Source: Spiribacter sp. 1M189
GTDB lineage: Bacteria > Pseudomonadota > Gammaproteobacteria > Nitrococcales > Nitrococcaceae
DNA length: 64,000 nt
Direction of reading: 5' to 3'
NCBI RefSeq assembly: GCF_040838345.1
Contig: NZ_JBAKFF010000001.1
Coordinates: 248,001 to 312,000, forward strand
Of the stretch, positions 48,156 to 56,447 are shown in pieces; the stretch's first letter is position 1; each line of letters starts with the position of its first letter. The notes beneath the pieces are model-generated. The model was not told the origin of the DNA. It did no database searches and saw only the letters and a list, made by a program, of their open reading frames with translations. A program made the translations under genes and the position numbers.

Positions 48156-49287
48156 GCGAACGACGGTCGATATCCGCCGGCATGCCCTGCAGGCCGCCGC
48201 GATCGTCCTGCTTATCGTGTTGGCACCGCTGGTCGGCGCCGGGCTCGCGGGGCATGACGCGGTGTCATTCCTGCGCTTTCCGCCGCGGCCGCTGGAGCCG
48301 GCGCCCGGTAGTTTTACGCCTTGGATTTTCGCGTTCTATGGCCTGCTGATCGTAAGCGTCCTCGCGCCATTCGTGGTGCGTATTCTGCGGAGCGATGTCC
48401 ACAGCGCATCCGGCGTTATCACCAGTGCCGCCGGGTCGCGGCCATTCCCGGTCTGGGGCTGGGCGGCGGTCGCCATGCTCGTGCTGGCCTGGCTGGTTGC
48501 CTGGGTGCCGATACCGGGGCTCGAAGAGGCGCGCCGGCTCAGCTTTACGCCTTTGTGGGTTGCCTACACGATCGGCGTCAGCGCTTGGATTCAGCGGCGC
48601 GGAGGGCGTGTGCTGATGCTCGAGCAACCCCGGCGGTTCCTGGCGCTCTTTCCGGCGAGCGCGATCTTCTGGTACCTGTTCGAGTACATCAATCAGTTCA
48701 CCGGCAACTGGATCTATGCAGGAACCGGCGTAGCTGATCATGAGGCGGTGAACTGGTTCCTGCGCTCGGCGCTGCCCTTCAGTACGGTGCTGCCCGCGGT
48801 GGTCGTGACCCGCGATCTGTTCGCGACCTGGCCGGCCCTGTCCCGCGGCCTCGACGATTTCCTGCCGATTCGGCCGCGCAGACCTGGTGGCCTGGCGGCC
48901 TGGCTCCTATCGGCCGGCGTTGCTGGCCTGGTCGCTGTGGCCGTCTGGCCGGATGCCCTCTATGCGCTGGTGTGGGTCGGGCCACCATTGATCATCGTCG
49001 CGATCCAGGCCGTATCCGGGGATCGCCAACTGTTCTCGCCGGTGGCTCAAGGCGATTGGCGCGATGCGTGGCTCGCCGTGCTCGCCGCCCTTTTCTGCGG
49101 TCTTTGCTGGGAGCTCTGGAATATCTTCAGCCTGGCGCGCTGGACGTACCACATTCCCCATGCCCAGGTGCTGCACGTGTTCGAGATGCCGTTGCTGGGT
49201 TATGCTGGATATCTACCGTTTGGTATCACTTGTATCGTGGCCGCCCAGCTTCTCACCGGGCTCGATCCGCGTGCGCGGTATCGCTGA
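48136..49287 (+). CDS. polytopic membrane protein of unknown function with an internal repeat motif
   Basis: A 383-residue protein with nine or ten hydrophobic helices and no signal peptide. I do not recognise the family by name. It has two similar motifs at helix ends: residues 183-194 (E-Y-I-N-Q-F...N-W-I-Y) and residues 326-338 (E-L-W-N-I-F...R-W-T-Y), both ExxNxF followed by WxY. The second leads into HVFEMPLLGYAGYLPFG, a likely conserved core. The start overlaps cinA by 20 bases. The 63-residue protein and the sodium symporter follow on the same strand, so they may be a unit. Confidence 0.7.
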   Translation: MTADRSERTTVDIRRHALQAAAIVLLIVLAPLVGAGLAGHDAVSFLRFPPRPLEPAPGSFTPWIFAFYGLLIVSVLAPFVVRILRSDVHSASGVITSAAGSRPFPVWGWAAVAMLVLAWLVAWVPIPGLEEARRLSFTPLWVAYTIGVSAWIQRRGGRVLMLEQPRRFLALFPASAIFWYLFEYINQFTGNWIYAGTGVADHEAVNWFLRSALPFSTVLPAVVVTRDLFATWPALSRGLDDFLPIRPRRPGGLAAWLLSAGVAGLVAVAVWPDALYALVWVGPPLIIVAIQAVSGDRQLFSPVAQGDWRDAWLAVLAALFCGLCWELWNIFSLARWTYHIPHAQVLHVFEMPLLGYAGYLPFGITCIVAAQLLTGLDPRARYR

Positions 49288-49317
49288 CCGGCAGCAGCCA
49301 GACAGGGAGCGCCTTCC

Positions 49318-49509
49318 ATGACTGACTATCGTCGTCGGGCGAACAAGACGCTCGGCCTGCTCGCCGTTGCCATTGCGCTGGCCTACATCGTTCCGTACGG
49401 ACTGATGCGCGATTACCCCGCCTGGCAGGGGGTGTTCCTGTTCTGGACGCTGTTCGGGGTGGTCTCGATCGGGCTCATCTTCCGGCTGGTGGCGGGGTGG
49501 CGCTCATGA
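49318..49509 (+). CDS. small two-helix membrane protein, probable symporter accessory subunit
   Basis: A 63-residue protein with a basic N-terminus (TDYRRRANK), two membrane helices (about residues 10-29 and 38-58) and the short loop MRDYPAWQG between them. Its stop overlaps the ATG of the downstream SSS symporter (ATGA). Small hydrophobic partners of SSS transporters are known in other families (YhdT with PanF; DUF4212 with acetate-type permeases), so an accessory role is a reasonable inference. GGGAG is ten bases before the ATG. Confidence 0.65.
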   Translation: MTDYRRRANKTLGLLAVAIALAYIVPYGLMRDYPAWQGVFLFWTLFGVVSIGLIFRLVAGWRS

Positions 49510-50972
49510 CCGGCGGGATTACCATTGCCCTGGTTCTCTACGCGCTGCTCGGGATTGTGGTGGCGCTCGCGGCCCGTCGAGGGCTGGGTGAGGGGGCAAG
49601 CGAATACTATCTGGCCGGCCGCCGTGCCGGTGGCGTCATATCGGCATTGAGCTACGGTGCGACGACCTATAGCGCCTTCATGATGGTCGGGCTGGCCGGG
49701 CTCACCTATGCCGGTGGCGTCGGGGCGCTTGGTTTTGAGCTGATCTATCTGGCCGGCCTGGGCCTGGTGGCCATCTTCGGTCCGCGATTCTGGCTCGCCG
49801 GGCAACGCTTCGGATTCATTACACCGGCGGAGATGCTCAGCTACCGCTACGACAGCCGGCTGGTGGGCGGGGTCATGGCCGTGGCCGCCTGTATCTTCCT
49901 GATTCCCTACAGCGCGGTTCAGCTGATGGGCATCGGCTATCTGCTCTCCGGGGTAACGGACGGGACCATCGGCTTCGAGGCCGGCATTTTCATCGGCGCC
50001 GCACTGGCACTGATCTGGACCCTGGCCGCGGGTCTGCGATCGGTGCTCTGGACCGATGCGCTGCAGGTGATCGTCATGCTGGTCACCAGCCTGTTGGCGG
50101 TGGGCTTTGTGGTGGCGGCGCTGGGCGGGCCGGCGTCCTTCCTCCAGTCCACCATGGAAACCCGGGGGGAATGGCTGAGTGTGCCTGGCCCCGGTCTTTT
50201 CAGCCTGACCACTTTCATCGGTCTGACGCTGCCCTGGTTTTTCTTCTCCATCAGTAATCCGCAGGTGAGCCAGCGACTGTTCACCACCGAGTCACTGGGC
50301 GCGATGCGGGTGATGTTGCTCGGTTTTCTGGTGCTGGGTTTCGTCTACACGCTGGTCTCGGTGCTATGGGGATTTTCCGCGCTGCAGTTGCTCCCCGAGC
50401 TCGAACGCGCCGACCTGGCTACGCCGCAGTTGCTCGCCAGTGGTGCCATTCCGGCGGCCGTTGCCATCGTCCTGGTGGTTGGGATCGTCGCCGCGGCCGT
50501 GTCCACGGTCGATTCGATCCTGCTCAGTCTCTCGGCGCTGGCCGCACGTGATCTCTACCGGCCACTGTCGCCCCGGGGTAGCCGCGAGATGCTCGCCGGG
50601 CAGCTGGTGATGCTGATGGTGACCGGCCTGGCCATTCTGTTCGCGCGTCTGCAGCTGGATCTCATCACCATCCTCTCGGTGGCCTCGTCCTCCGGGTTGC
50701 TGGTGACGGTGCCGGCCATCGTCGGATGCTTTTTCTGGCGACGAGGAACGGCTGCGGGAGCGCTGGCCAGCATGGTGATCGCCGGCATCGCCGTCACCTG
50801 GCTGCAGCTGACGGGGACTAACCCGCTGGGTATTCCGGGATCGGTCTGGGGTGGCGGTCTGGCCGTGGGGCTATTCGTCGTCGTCAGCCTGATGACCAAC
50901 CCTTCGCCGGGCCGAGCGGAGCATTTCCTGCAGCCGGTGGAAGAGGGACTGACAAGGCACCGAATCCGCTAG
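49506..50972 (+). CDS. sodium:solute symporter (SSS family)
   Basis: A 488-residue transporter with about thirteen helices. Recognisable SSS features are EYYLAGRRAGG (about residue 30), the unwound first-helix region ATTYSAFMMVGLAG (about 48), GLRSVLWTDALQ (about 177) and AVSTVDSILLSLSALAARDLY (about 328). The last of these holds the SSS sodium-site serines and the family signature. The substrate is not clear; pantothenate-, proline- or carboxylate-type members share these motifs. It begins in the stop of the small membrane protein. Confidence 0.85.
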   Translation: MTGGITIALVLYALLGIVVALAARRGLGEGASEYYLAGRRAGGVISALSYGATTYSAFMMVGLAGLTYAGGVGALGFELIYLAGLGLVAIFGPRFWLAGQRFGFITPAEMLSYRYDSRLVGGVMAVAACIFLIPYSAVQLMGIGYLLSGVTDGTIGFEAGIFIGAALALIWTLAAGLRSVLWTDALQVIVMLVTSLLAVGFVVAALGGPASFLQSTMETRGEWLSVPGPGLFSLTTFIGLTLPWFFFSISNPQVSQRLFTTESLGAMRVMLLGFLVLGFVYTLVSVLWGFSALQLLPELERADLATPQLLASGAIPAAVAIVLVVGIVAAAVSTVDSILLSLSALAARDLYRPLSPRGSREMLAGQLVMLMVTGLAILFARLQLDLITILSVASSSGLLVTVPAIVGCFFWRRGTAAGALASMVIAGIAVTWLQLTGTNPLGIPGSVWGGGLAVGLFVVVSLMTNPSPGRAEHFLQPVEEGLTRHRIR

Positions 50973-50983
50973 CAGCCGGTGCC

Positions 50984-51574
50984 TCAGTCGGTACCCTCAA
51001 GCAGGTCCCGGCGCAGGTTCTTCGAGAGCGGATCATCCGCGTCGAGCCAGATCCCGAAATAGGCCGCGGCGAAGTCAGCGCCGGTCACGGTGCCAACGGT
51101 GGTGCCGTTGAAAAGCAACTGAGTGCCCTTGCCCGGCACGTAATCCATGCGGTATCGGTCGCCATCGCTGACGGCCTGATACATTGAGTGGAACTGCTTG
51201 ATCTTCGGCTCCAGCTTATCGAGTTCGCTGCTGCTGAGCTGTTCTTCGAGCTTGGTTCTCGCGGCCTTGATGATGTCGGCGGCACTGATGTCGTGAAAGT
51301 ACTCGATGGCCAGGCTTCGCGGTGTGTCCCCTGCCAGCACCTGCGCCGTTTTTGTGTCGGCGGGCAGATAGAGACCAGCCGCATAAACGGTGATGACGAT
51401 GCGGTATTTGGCGACGCCCGTCCCGCTCAGCTCGAGCGTCTCGCCGGCGAGCTGCATCTGCTCGCTGAAGCTCGCCCCGTTCTGGTCCACCTCGGCGCCG
51501 AGGGCCATCATCGGCAGCAGCAGGAGAAGGGCGCCGGCGATCATCCACCGCCGGAGGATTGCCAGGCTGGTCAT
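50984..51574 (-). CDS. chalcone isomerase-like exported protein
   Basis: A 196-residue protein with a signal peptide (cleaved near ALGAEV, about residue 26). The domain is of the bacterial chalcone-isomerase-like family: GTGVAKYRIVITVYAAGLYLP (about 52-72), the LAIEYFHDISAADIIKA region and the GTQLLFNGTTVGTVTGADFAAAYFGIWL C-terminus. Bacterial members are not known to act on chalcones and may bind fatty acids. Its start overlaps the DUF3833 gene (ATGA), so the two form an operon. Confidence 0.8.
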   Translation of the reverse strand: MTSLAILRRWMIAGALLLLLPMMALGAEVDQNGASFSEQMQLAGETLELSGTGVAKYRIVITVYAAGLYLPADTKTAQVLAGDTPRSLAIEYFHDISAADIIKAARTKLEEQLSSSELDKLEPKIKQFHSMYQAVSDGDRYRMDYVPGKGTQLLFNGTTVGTVTGADFAAAYFGIWLDADDPLSKNLRRDLLEGTD

Positions 51575-52131
51575 GATGAGGGTTCCTCGGCATCCGCGCG
51601 GCGGAAGAACAGGGTGACGGTGCCGACGCGGAAACCGAACTTGGTCACCTCGGCCTTATTGATGAGGGTGTTCTCGTCGGTGAGATACATCCAGTCATCA
51701 AACTTCAGGTTCCAGGTCCGGTCACCGACGTCCAGCGCCAGCGTGTAGGTCCAGTTAAGCGCGTTGCCGTAGCGTTTGCCGGTGGCCACACCGACTACGT
51801 CACCGGCTGTTCCCTCGTAGGTATGCTCATCGATGCGCTCGATCTCCCAGACGCGACGGTCGGTCTCACCGTCGGCGTAGGTGAAGCGCTCGTCGAGGGT
51901 GATCCGGTCACCCTCCACCGTACCGTCAATGTCGACGGTGAAACGGCGGCGGACTTCGCCGTTGCGGGCCTGGAACATGCCCCAGGCATGGACTTTGCCG
52001 TCGAAGTACTCCTCGATGCGGAATTCGGGCGTTTCACCGACGTAATCGCGGGGTGCGACACCCGCGCAACCCGCCAATATCAGGGCGACGGCGGCGATCA
52101 GGCCATATTTGAAGATGGATGCGCGCGACAT
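51571..52131 (-). CDS. DUF3833 family lipoprotein
   Basis: A 186-residue lipoprotein; the lipobox LILAGC puts the acylated cysteine near residue 22. The body matches DUF3833 (lipocalin-like): PEFRIEEYFDGKVHAWGMFQARNGEVRRRFTVDIDG, ERFTYADGETDRRVW and TYTLALDVGDRTWNLKFDDWMYL. The ATG at 52131 has GGAGG upstream; a longer start at 52170 lacks one. In other gammaproteobacteria DUF3833 genes sit with cfa and FAD amine-oxidase genes; only the chalcone-isomerase-like partner is kept here. Confidence 0.82.
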   Translation of the reverse strand: MSRASIFKYGLIAAVALILAGCAGVAPRDYVGETPEFRIEEYFDGKVHAWGMFQARNGEVRRRFTVDIDGTVEGDRITLDERFTYADGETDRRVWEIERIDEHTYEGTAGDVVGVATGKRYGNALNWTYTLALDVGDRTWNLKFDDWMYLTDENTLINKAEVTKFGFRVGTVTLFFRRADAEEPSS

Positions 52132-52223
52132 TGCAGCCTCCGCTTGCCGGTCTTTCGGATGATTGGGCATAAACGACTGTTGACTCTATCATGAGCCCTG
52201 AATTCACCGTCATAAGGAATGCG

Positions 52224-52928
52224 ATGTCATCCGGGAACGATATCCAGGACCTGGCGAAAAGCGCTGATGTGGTCGTGTTTCATTCGCCGGTGACCGATCT
52301 GGCAGGGCTGGATGAGTTGCTGGAGGACTCGGGTCGGGAGTGGCGTGCCATCGAGATGGGGATGGGCTCGGCCGAAAGTCGCGATCAATTCGCCCGGCTC
52401 AAATCGCTGACCGGTTCCAAAACACTGCCGCAGGTATTCATCAACGGCCATTTCGTGGGTGGCCTACGCGATGCCGAGGCACGGATATCGCTGGCCGACC
52501 GGCATCAGACCGCGGCTGCCTGGATGGGCTATCTGGGTCTGCTGCCATTCTTCGCGGGGGCGGCTGGCCCTTGGTTCGGGCTGGATTGGCTGGCGGGCTG
52601 GCTGCTCGCTTATGGTGCCGTGATTCTGTCTTTTGTCGGCGCGATCCATTGGGGTGTGGCCATGGGCCGACGCAATCCGGCCCCGGAGTGGTTCTACGCC
52701 TCGGTGATACCTGCTCTGGCGGGCTGGATTACCCTGCTTTTACCCTGGCTGGTCGGCCTGCCGCTACTCGCGGCGGCGTTTATCGGCTGGCGGTTCTGGG
52801 AGTACCGCGGTTCCGCGCCGGGATTGCCGCGTTGGTTCCGGCGGCTGCGAACGGCACTGACCATCGGCGCCGTGCTGGGTCTCACGGCGGGCTGGCTGGC
52901 CCTGCTGCCCTTCACAGGTACGGTGTAA
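52224..52928 (+). CDS. cysteine-less glutaredoxin-like domain fused to a DUF3429 membrane domain
   Basis: A 234-residue protein. Residues 1-88 have a glutaredoxin-like pattern: DVVVFHSP strand, LDELLEDSG helix, WRAIEM strand, LKSLTGSKTLPQVFINGHFVGG with the cis-proline and GG. The CPYC active site is replaced by TDLA (residues 24-27) and no cysteine occurs in the domain. Residues 95-234 have four to five helices matching DUF3429 (YLGLLPFF, LLAYGAVILSFVGAIHWG). AAGGA before the ATG at 52224 favours that start over 52191. The 3' end overlaps cardiolipin synthase by 17 bases. The function is unknown. Confidence 0.75.
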   Translation: MSSGNDIQDLAKSADVVVFHSPVTDLAGLDELLEDSGREWRAIEMGMGSAESRDQFARLKSLTGSKTLPQVFINGHFVGGLRDAEARISLADRHQTAAAWMGYLGLLPFFAGAAGPWFGLDWLAGWLLAYGAVILSFVGAIHWGVAMGRRNPAPEWFYASVIPALAGWITLLLPWLVGLPLLAAAFIGWRFWEYRGSAPGLPRWFRRLRTALTIGAVLGLTAGWLALLPFTGTV

Positions 52929-54327
52929 AGAGCCAGACCGCTGCGTCGCGAACCCTCGCCGGAATCGGACGGGCATCGAGTTCCTCCAGCGTCACCCGAT
53001 GCGAGGCCTGACGGGCCGACTCGACGTGCTTCGCCATTTGGGCGCCGAAGCGTGTGTCATAGACCTCGACCATGACCTCGAAATTCAGGCGCAGGCTGCG
53101 TGCATCGAGATTCGCCGAGCCGATCTGCGTGTAGTGATGATCCACCACCAGCAGTTTGGTGTGATCGAAGGGGCCGGGCTGGTAATAGACCCGCACTCCC
53201 CATTTCACCAGCTCCCAGAGCATGTTGCGGGTCGCCCAGTGCATGAATGGCACGTTGTTCTTGCCGGGCAGTACGATATCCACCTGTGTGCCACGCACCG
53301 CTGCCGCCTGCAGTGCGGCGATGAGCTCCCGGGGCGGCAGAAAATAGGGCGTCATGATCGCGACATGCTCGCGGGCGGCGGCGACGGCGCCCACCAGCAC
53401 CATCGTCAGTCGCTGCAGATCCTCATTGGGCCCGTCGATCAGGGTGCGGCCCAGGGCGCTTCCATCCCCGCTCGGGTGGGGCCGGTCGGCGGGCTCGTCG
53501 CGCCGGCCGGTGGCGAACTCCCAGTCGTCGAGGAAGATATCCTCGAGTTGTCGGGTCAGAGGCCCCTGGATGTGGTAGTGAATATCCTTGATGCCCTCGC
53601 GCGGCCCCGGGCGGTTGATGAGATGGCGGTCGCCGATGTTCATGCCACCGGCAAAGGCCGTGACGCCATCGGCAATCAGTAATTTGCGATGGTTACGCAG
53701 GTTGATGACCGGGTTGGGCGGGATCAGTCGGGGTGGCAGAAAACGAGCGACACTCACCCCCGCCCGCCGCAGCTGATGGCGGATCCGCGGCCAGCTATAC
53801 CACTCGCCGGCGCCATCCAGCAGCACGCGCACGTCCACGCCCCGGTCATGTGCCGCCGCCAGTGCCTCGGCGAACTGATGCCCGCTGGTATTGGATTCGA
53901 AAATGTAGGTGGAGAGGTAGACCCGCTCGCGCGCCTGCTCGATGGCGGCGAGCATCTCCGGGTAGGCGGCCTCGCCACCAAAAAGACGCGCGACGCGGTT
54001 GCCCCGGGTCAGCGGCAGCCGCGTGACGGCGCCGGAGATCTGCGCCTGGGTGCGGAATGCCGCGGGAATCCGGTCAGGGATGTCTTCTTCGGGCTCGGGA
54101 TCAATGCGGGCTGCCGTTGCCTGGCCGCGCAGCTGCCGCGCCCGCGTGCGCACGCGGTTGATGCCGAACAGGTAGTAGAAGATGGATCCGACCAGTGGAA
54201 ACAGCAGGCAGAAGGCGATCCAGCCGAATGCCGCCGTGGATTCACGCTTGTGGAGTAGGGCGTGCAGGGCGCTCGCGGTTGAGATCACCGCCAGCAAGGC
54301 GACGACGGTCCAGTGCAGTGGGTGCAT
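52912..54327 (-). CDS. cls: cardiolipin synthase (phospholipase D family)
   Basis: A 471-residue enzyme that joins phosphatidylglycerol molecules into cardiolipin. Two N-terminal membrane helices (about residues 5-25 and 33-55) precede two PLD domains. The HKD motifs are HRKLLIAD (about 216) and HTKLLVVD (about 395), with GSANLDARS after the second. The length and N-terminus suit ClsA-type enzymes. The ATG at 54327 was chosen because the two membrane helices follow at once; the frame is open much further upstream without family features. Cardiolipin rises with salinity in many halophiles. Confidence 0.92.
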   Translation of the reverse strand: MHPLHWTVVALLAVISTASALHALLHKRESTAAFGWIAFCLLFPLVGSIFYYLFGINRVRTRARQLRGQATAARIDPEPEEDIPDRIPAAFRTQAQISGAVTRLPLTRGNRVARLFGGEAAYPEMLAAIEQARERVYLSTYIFESNTSGHQFAEALAAAHDRGVDVRVLLDGAGEWYSWPRIRHQLRRAGVSVARFLPPRLIPPNPVINLRNHRKLLIADGVTAFAGGMNIGDRHLINRPGPREGIKDIHYHIQGPLTRQLEDIFLDDWEFATGRRDEPADRPHPSGDGSALGRTLIDGPNEDLQRLTMVLVGAVAAAREHVAIMTPYFLPPRELIAALQAAAVRGTQVDIVLPGKNNVPFMHWATRNMLWELVKWGVRVYYQPGPFDHTKLLVVDHHYTQIGSANLDARSLRLNFEVMVEVYDTRFGAQMAKHVESARQASHRVTLEELDARPIPARVRDAAVWLFTPYL

Positions 54328-54356
54328 TGTCTCCGGATGCCTCCCGGGGCTAGTAT
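54327..54356 (+). promoter_or_regulatory. promoter of the second MltD-like gene
   Basis: TTGTCT (54327-54332), an 18-base spacer and TAGTAT (54351-54356), 34 bases before the ATG at 54391, which has AGGAGG upstream. Confidence 0.45.
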
Positions 54357-54390
54357 CAAACCATGGCACATCCCGTGCCGAGGAGGCCGC

Positions 54391-55908
54391 ATGATAACCC
54401 TCCAGCGACTGCTCATGCTCGCTGCCCTGGCTGCCATCATTTTTTCCGGGCCTGCGCTCGCCGATCGGCTGCCGCGACCAGCCGGGCTTGAGCCGGCCGT
54501 CGAGTTCTGGCAGCGCGTCTATACCGAGCTTTCGGTGTCGGAGGGTGTGATCCATGACTCGGGTCATGCGCTGACGGTGGTCGGGCGGATCGGCATCGAA
54601 CCGCCGCCCAACTGGCAGGCGCGGCGCGACACCGTCCGAGCGGCCCTCAAACGCTACCGTGCCGGGCTGAATGCGCTGGCCGACCAGGGCATGCAGCCGG
54701 CGGACGATTTCCAGTCCCGCCTGCTGACAAGGCTCCCGGCCGGGACCGAGGCGGATGAGGCACGACAGCTCGCCCAGCGGCTGCGATTCCAGGGCGGCCT
54801 GCGGGAGCGGTTCCGCGAGGGGCTGGTGCGCTCCGGACGCTGGCGCGCCCACATTCGTGAGGTCCTGGAGGCGCACGGGGTTCCGCCGGCGCTGGTCGCC
54901 CTTCCTCATGTCGAGTCGTCCTTCGACCCGCGGGCCCGCTCGCATGCGGGTGCTGCCGGTCTCTGGCAGTTCACCTCCGGGACGGGGCGCCGGTTTCTGC
55001 GGATCGATCCGGTGCTGGATGAGCGTCTCGACCCGTGGGCCAGCACGCGGGCCGCTGCCGAGCTGCTGGCTCACAATTACGCCGAGATCGGTAGCTGGCC
55101 ACTGGCCATTACGGCCTACAACCATGGTCTCAACGGCATGCGACGGGCAGTCCGGGAGGTCGGCAGCCGCGATTACCTGACCATCCAGCGCAACTACACG
55201 GGGCGTTACTTCGGCTTTGCGTCGCGCAATTTCTATCCGGCGCTGCTGGCGGCGGCCGATGTGGATGCGAATGCCCAGCGCTATTTCGACGACCTTCGAA
55301 AGGACCCGCCGCTGGAGCCGGTTCGGGTCGCGCTACCGTATTACACGCCACTGGAGACCCTGCTGGAGGGGGTCGCCGTCGACGAGGCGACGCTCCAGCG
55401 CCTGAATCCGGCGCTCGGACCGGCGGTCTGGGATGGGCGCAAGTTCATCCCCGGTGGCTATGCGCTGGCCCTGCCGGCCGCCGGTGCCGGAGACTGGTCG
55501 GAGGCGGTGGCCGCATTGCCCGGGACCCGGCTGTATCGGGATCAGCGCCCGGATGTGGCGCATCGGGTCGTGCCCGGCGACACGCTCTCGCAAATCGCCA
55601 GGCGCTACGACGTGAGCCTGCAGGATTTGATCGCTCACAACGGTATCCACGACCCGAGGCGGCTGCAGGCGGGTCAGCGCCTGCGACTGCCCATGGCGGG
55701 TGGCATGCCGGAGGCCGTGGGCGGGCGGCATTACGAAGTGCGTCCGGGCGATACGCTGGGTGCTATCGCCATGCGGCATGGAGTCGAAACGCGACAGCTT
55801 GTCCAGCTCAACGAACTCGACAACCCTGATCGCCTGCGGGTCGGCCAGCGGCTCCTGCTTGGCCAGGGACCCCAGGTCGCGGTGGTCGACACGGCCACCG
55901 TGCCCTGA
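54391..55908 (+). CDS. lytic murein transglycosylase with two LysM repeats (MltD-like)
   Basis: A 505-residue exported protein with a signal peptide (cleaved after ALA, about residue 24) instead of a lipobox. The SLT domain has the catalytic glutamate in LPHVESSFDPRARSHAGAAGLWQF (about residue 175), preceded by a helical region (about 30-160) longer than in classical MltD. Two LysM repeats follow (about 388-432 and 450-495). This is a second, differently built relative of the mltD at 42-44 kb. It is divergent from cls. Confidence 0.88.
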   Translation: MITLQRLLMLAALAAIIFSGPALADRLPRPAGLEPAVEFWQRVYTELSVSEGVIHDSGHALTVVGRIGIEPPPNWQARRDTVRAALKRYRAGLNALADQGMQPADDFQSRLLTRLPAGTEADEARQLAQRLRFQGGLRERFREGLVRSGRWRAHIREVLEAHGVPPALVALPHVESSFDPRARSHAGAAGLWQFTSGTGRRFLRIDPVLDERLDPWASTRAAAELLAHNYAEIGSWPLAITAYNHGLNGMRRAVREVGSRDYLTIQRNYTGRYFGFASRNFYPALLAAADVDANAQRYFDDLRKDPPLEPVRVALPYYTPLETLLEGVAVDEATLQRLNPALGPAVWDGRKFIPGGYALALPAAGAGDWSEAVAALPGTRLYRDQRPDVAHRVVPGDTLSQIARRYDVSLQDLIAHNGIHDPRRLQAGQRLRLPMAGGMPEAVGGRHYEVRPGDTLGAIAMRHGVETRQLVQLNELDNPDRLRVGQRLLLGQGPQVAVVDTATVP

Positions 55909-55949
55909 TAACAAATAGGTGATCCAGGCAACGGGAACGGGCTTGGCAG

Positions 55950-56447
55950 ATGATCGAGGCCATAAGACGATTTTACGAAGAGCGAATGAACCCGGCCGGC
56001 GAGGGCAGCGGCGATCCGCCGGCCCATCGGCTGCAGCTGGCGACGGCGGCCCTGCTCATTGAAATGGCACAGGCCGACAACCAGCGCCACAGCATGGAGT
56101 TTCAGGCCATCCATGACGGCATTATGGAGGTCTTCGATCTCTCGCCGGAGGAAACCGCCGAGGTCATTGAGCTGGCGGACCAGGAAGCCCATGAGGCGAC
56201 CGACCACTTCGAGTTCACGCACCTGATCAACGAGCAGTTCGACTACACGCGCAAATGCCAGGTGGTGGAGCTGCTCTGGCGGGTGTGTCTGGCCGACTCG
56301 GAGATGGATCGCTACGAGGAGCAGCTGGTACGCAAGATCGCGGAGCTTCTCCATGTCGAGCACGGTGAGTTCATCGCCGCCAAACTCCGCGTGCAGCGCG
56401 AATACAGCGCCAACAGCCACTTCAGCGACTACGAAGACTACGAATAG
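55950..56447 (+). CDS. TerB-like (tellurite resistance TerB family) protein
   Basis: A 165-residue acidic all-helical protein without signal peptide. The TerB/DjlA-N-like pattern is visible: LQLATAALLIEMAQADNQRHSMEFQAIHDGI (about residues 28-58), VVELLWRVCLADSEMDRYEEQLVRKIAELL (about 105-135). Acidic residues that bind metal in TerB (D and E in MAQAD and LADSEMD) are present. Such stand-alone proteins are widespread in proteobacteria with unknown function. Its stop overlaps the next gene's GTG. Confidence 0.82.
   Translation: MIEAIRRFYEERMNPAGEGSGDPPAHRLQLATAALLIEMAQADNQRHSMEFQAIHDGIMEVFDLSPEETAEVIELADQEAHEATDHFEFTHLINEQFDYTRKCQVVELLWRVCLADSEMDRYEEQLVRKIAELLHVEHGEFIAAKLRVQREYSANSHFSDYEDYE

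Noticed and set aside
54363-54390. Leaderless start at the ATG six bases after TAGTAT before the second MltD-like gene
   Set aside because: That ATG is out of frame with the gene; the true start at 54391 has a strong AGGAGG.
54328-55125. N-terminal extension of cardiolipin synthase by 266 residues
   Set aside because: The extension lies antisense to the MltD-like gene, lacks family features, and the membrane helices follow directly after the ATG at 54327.
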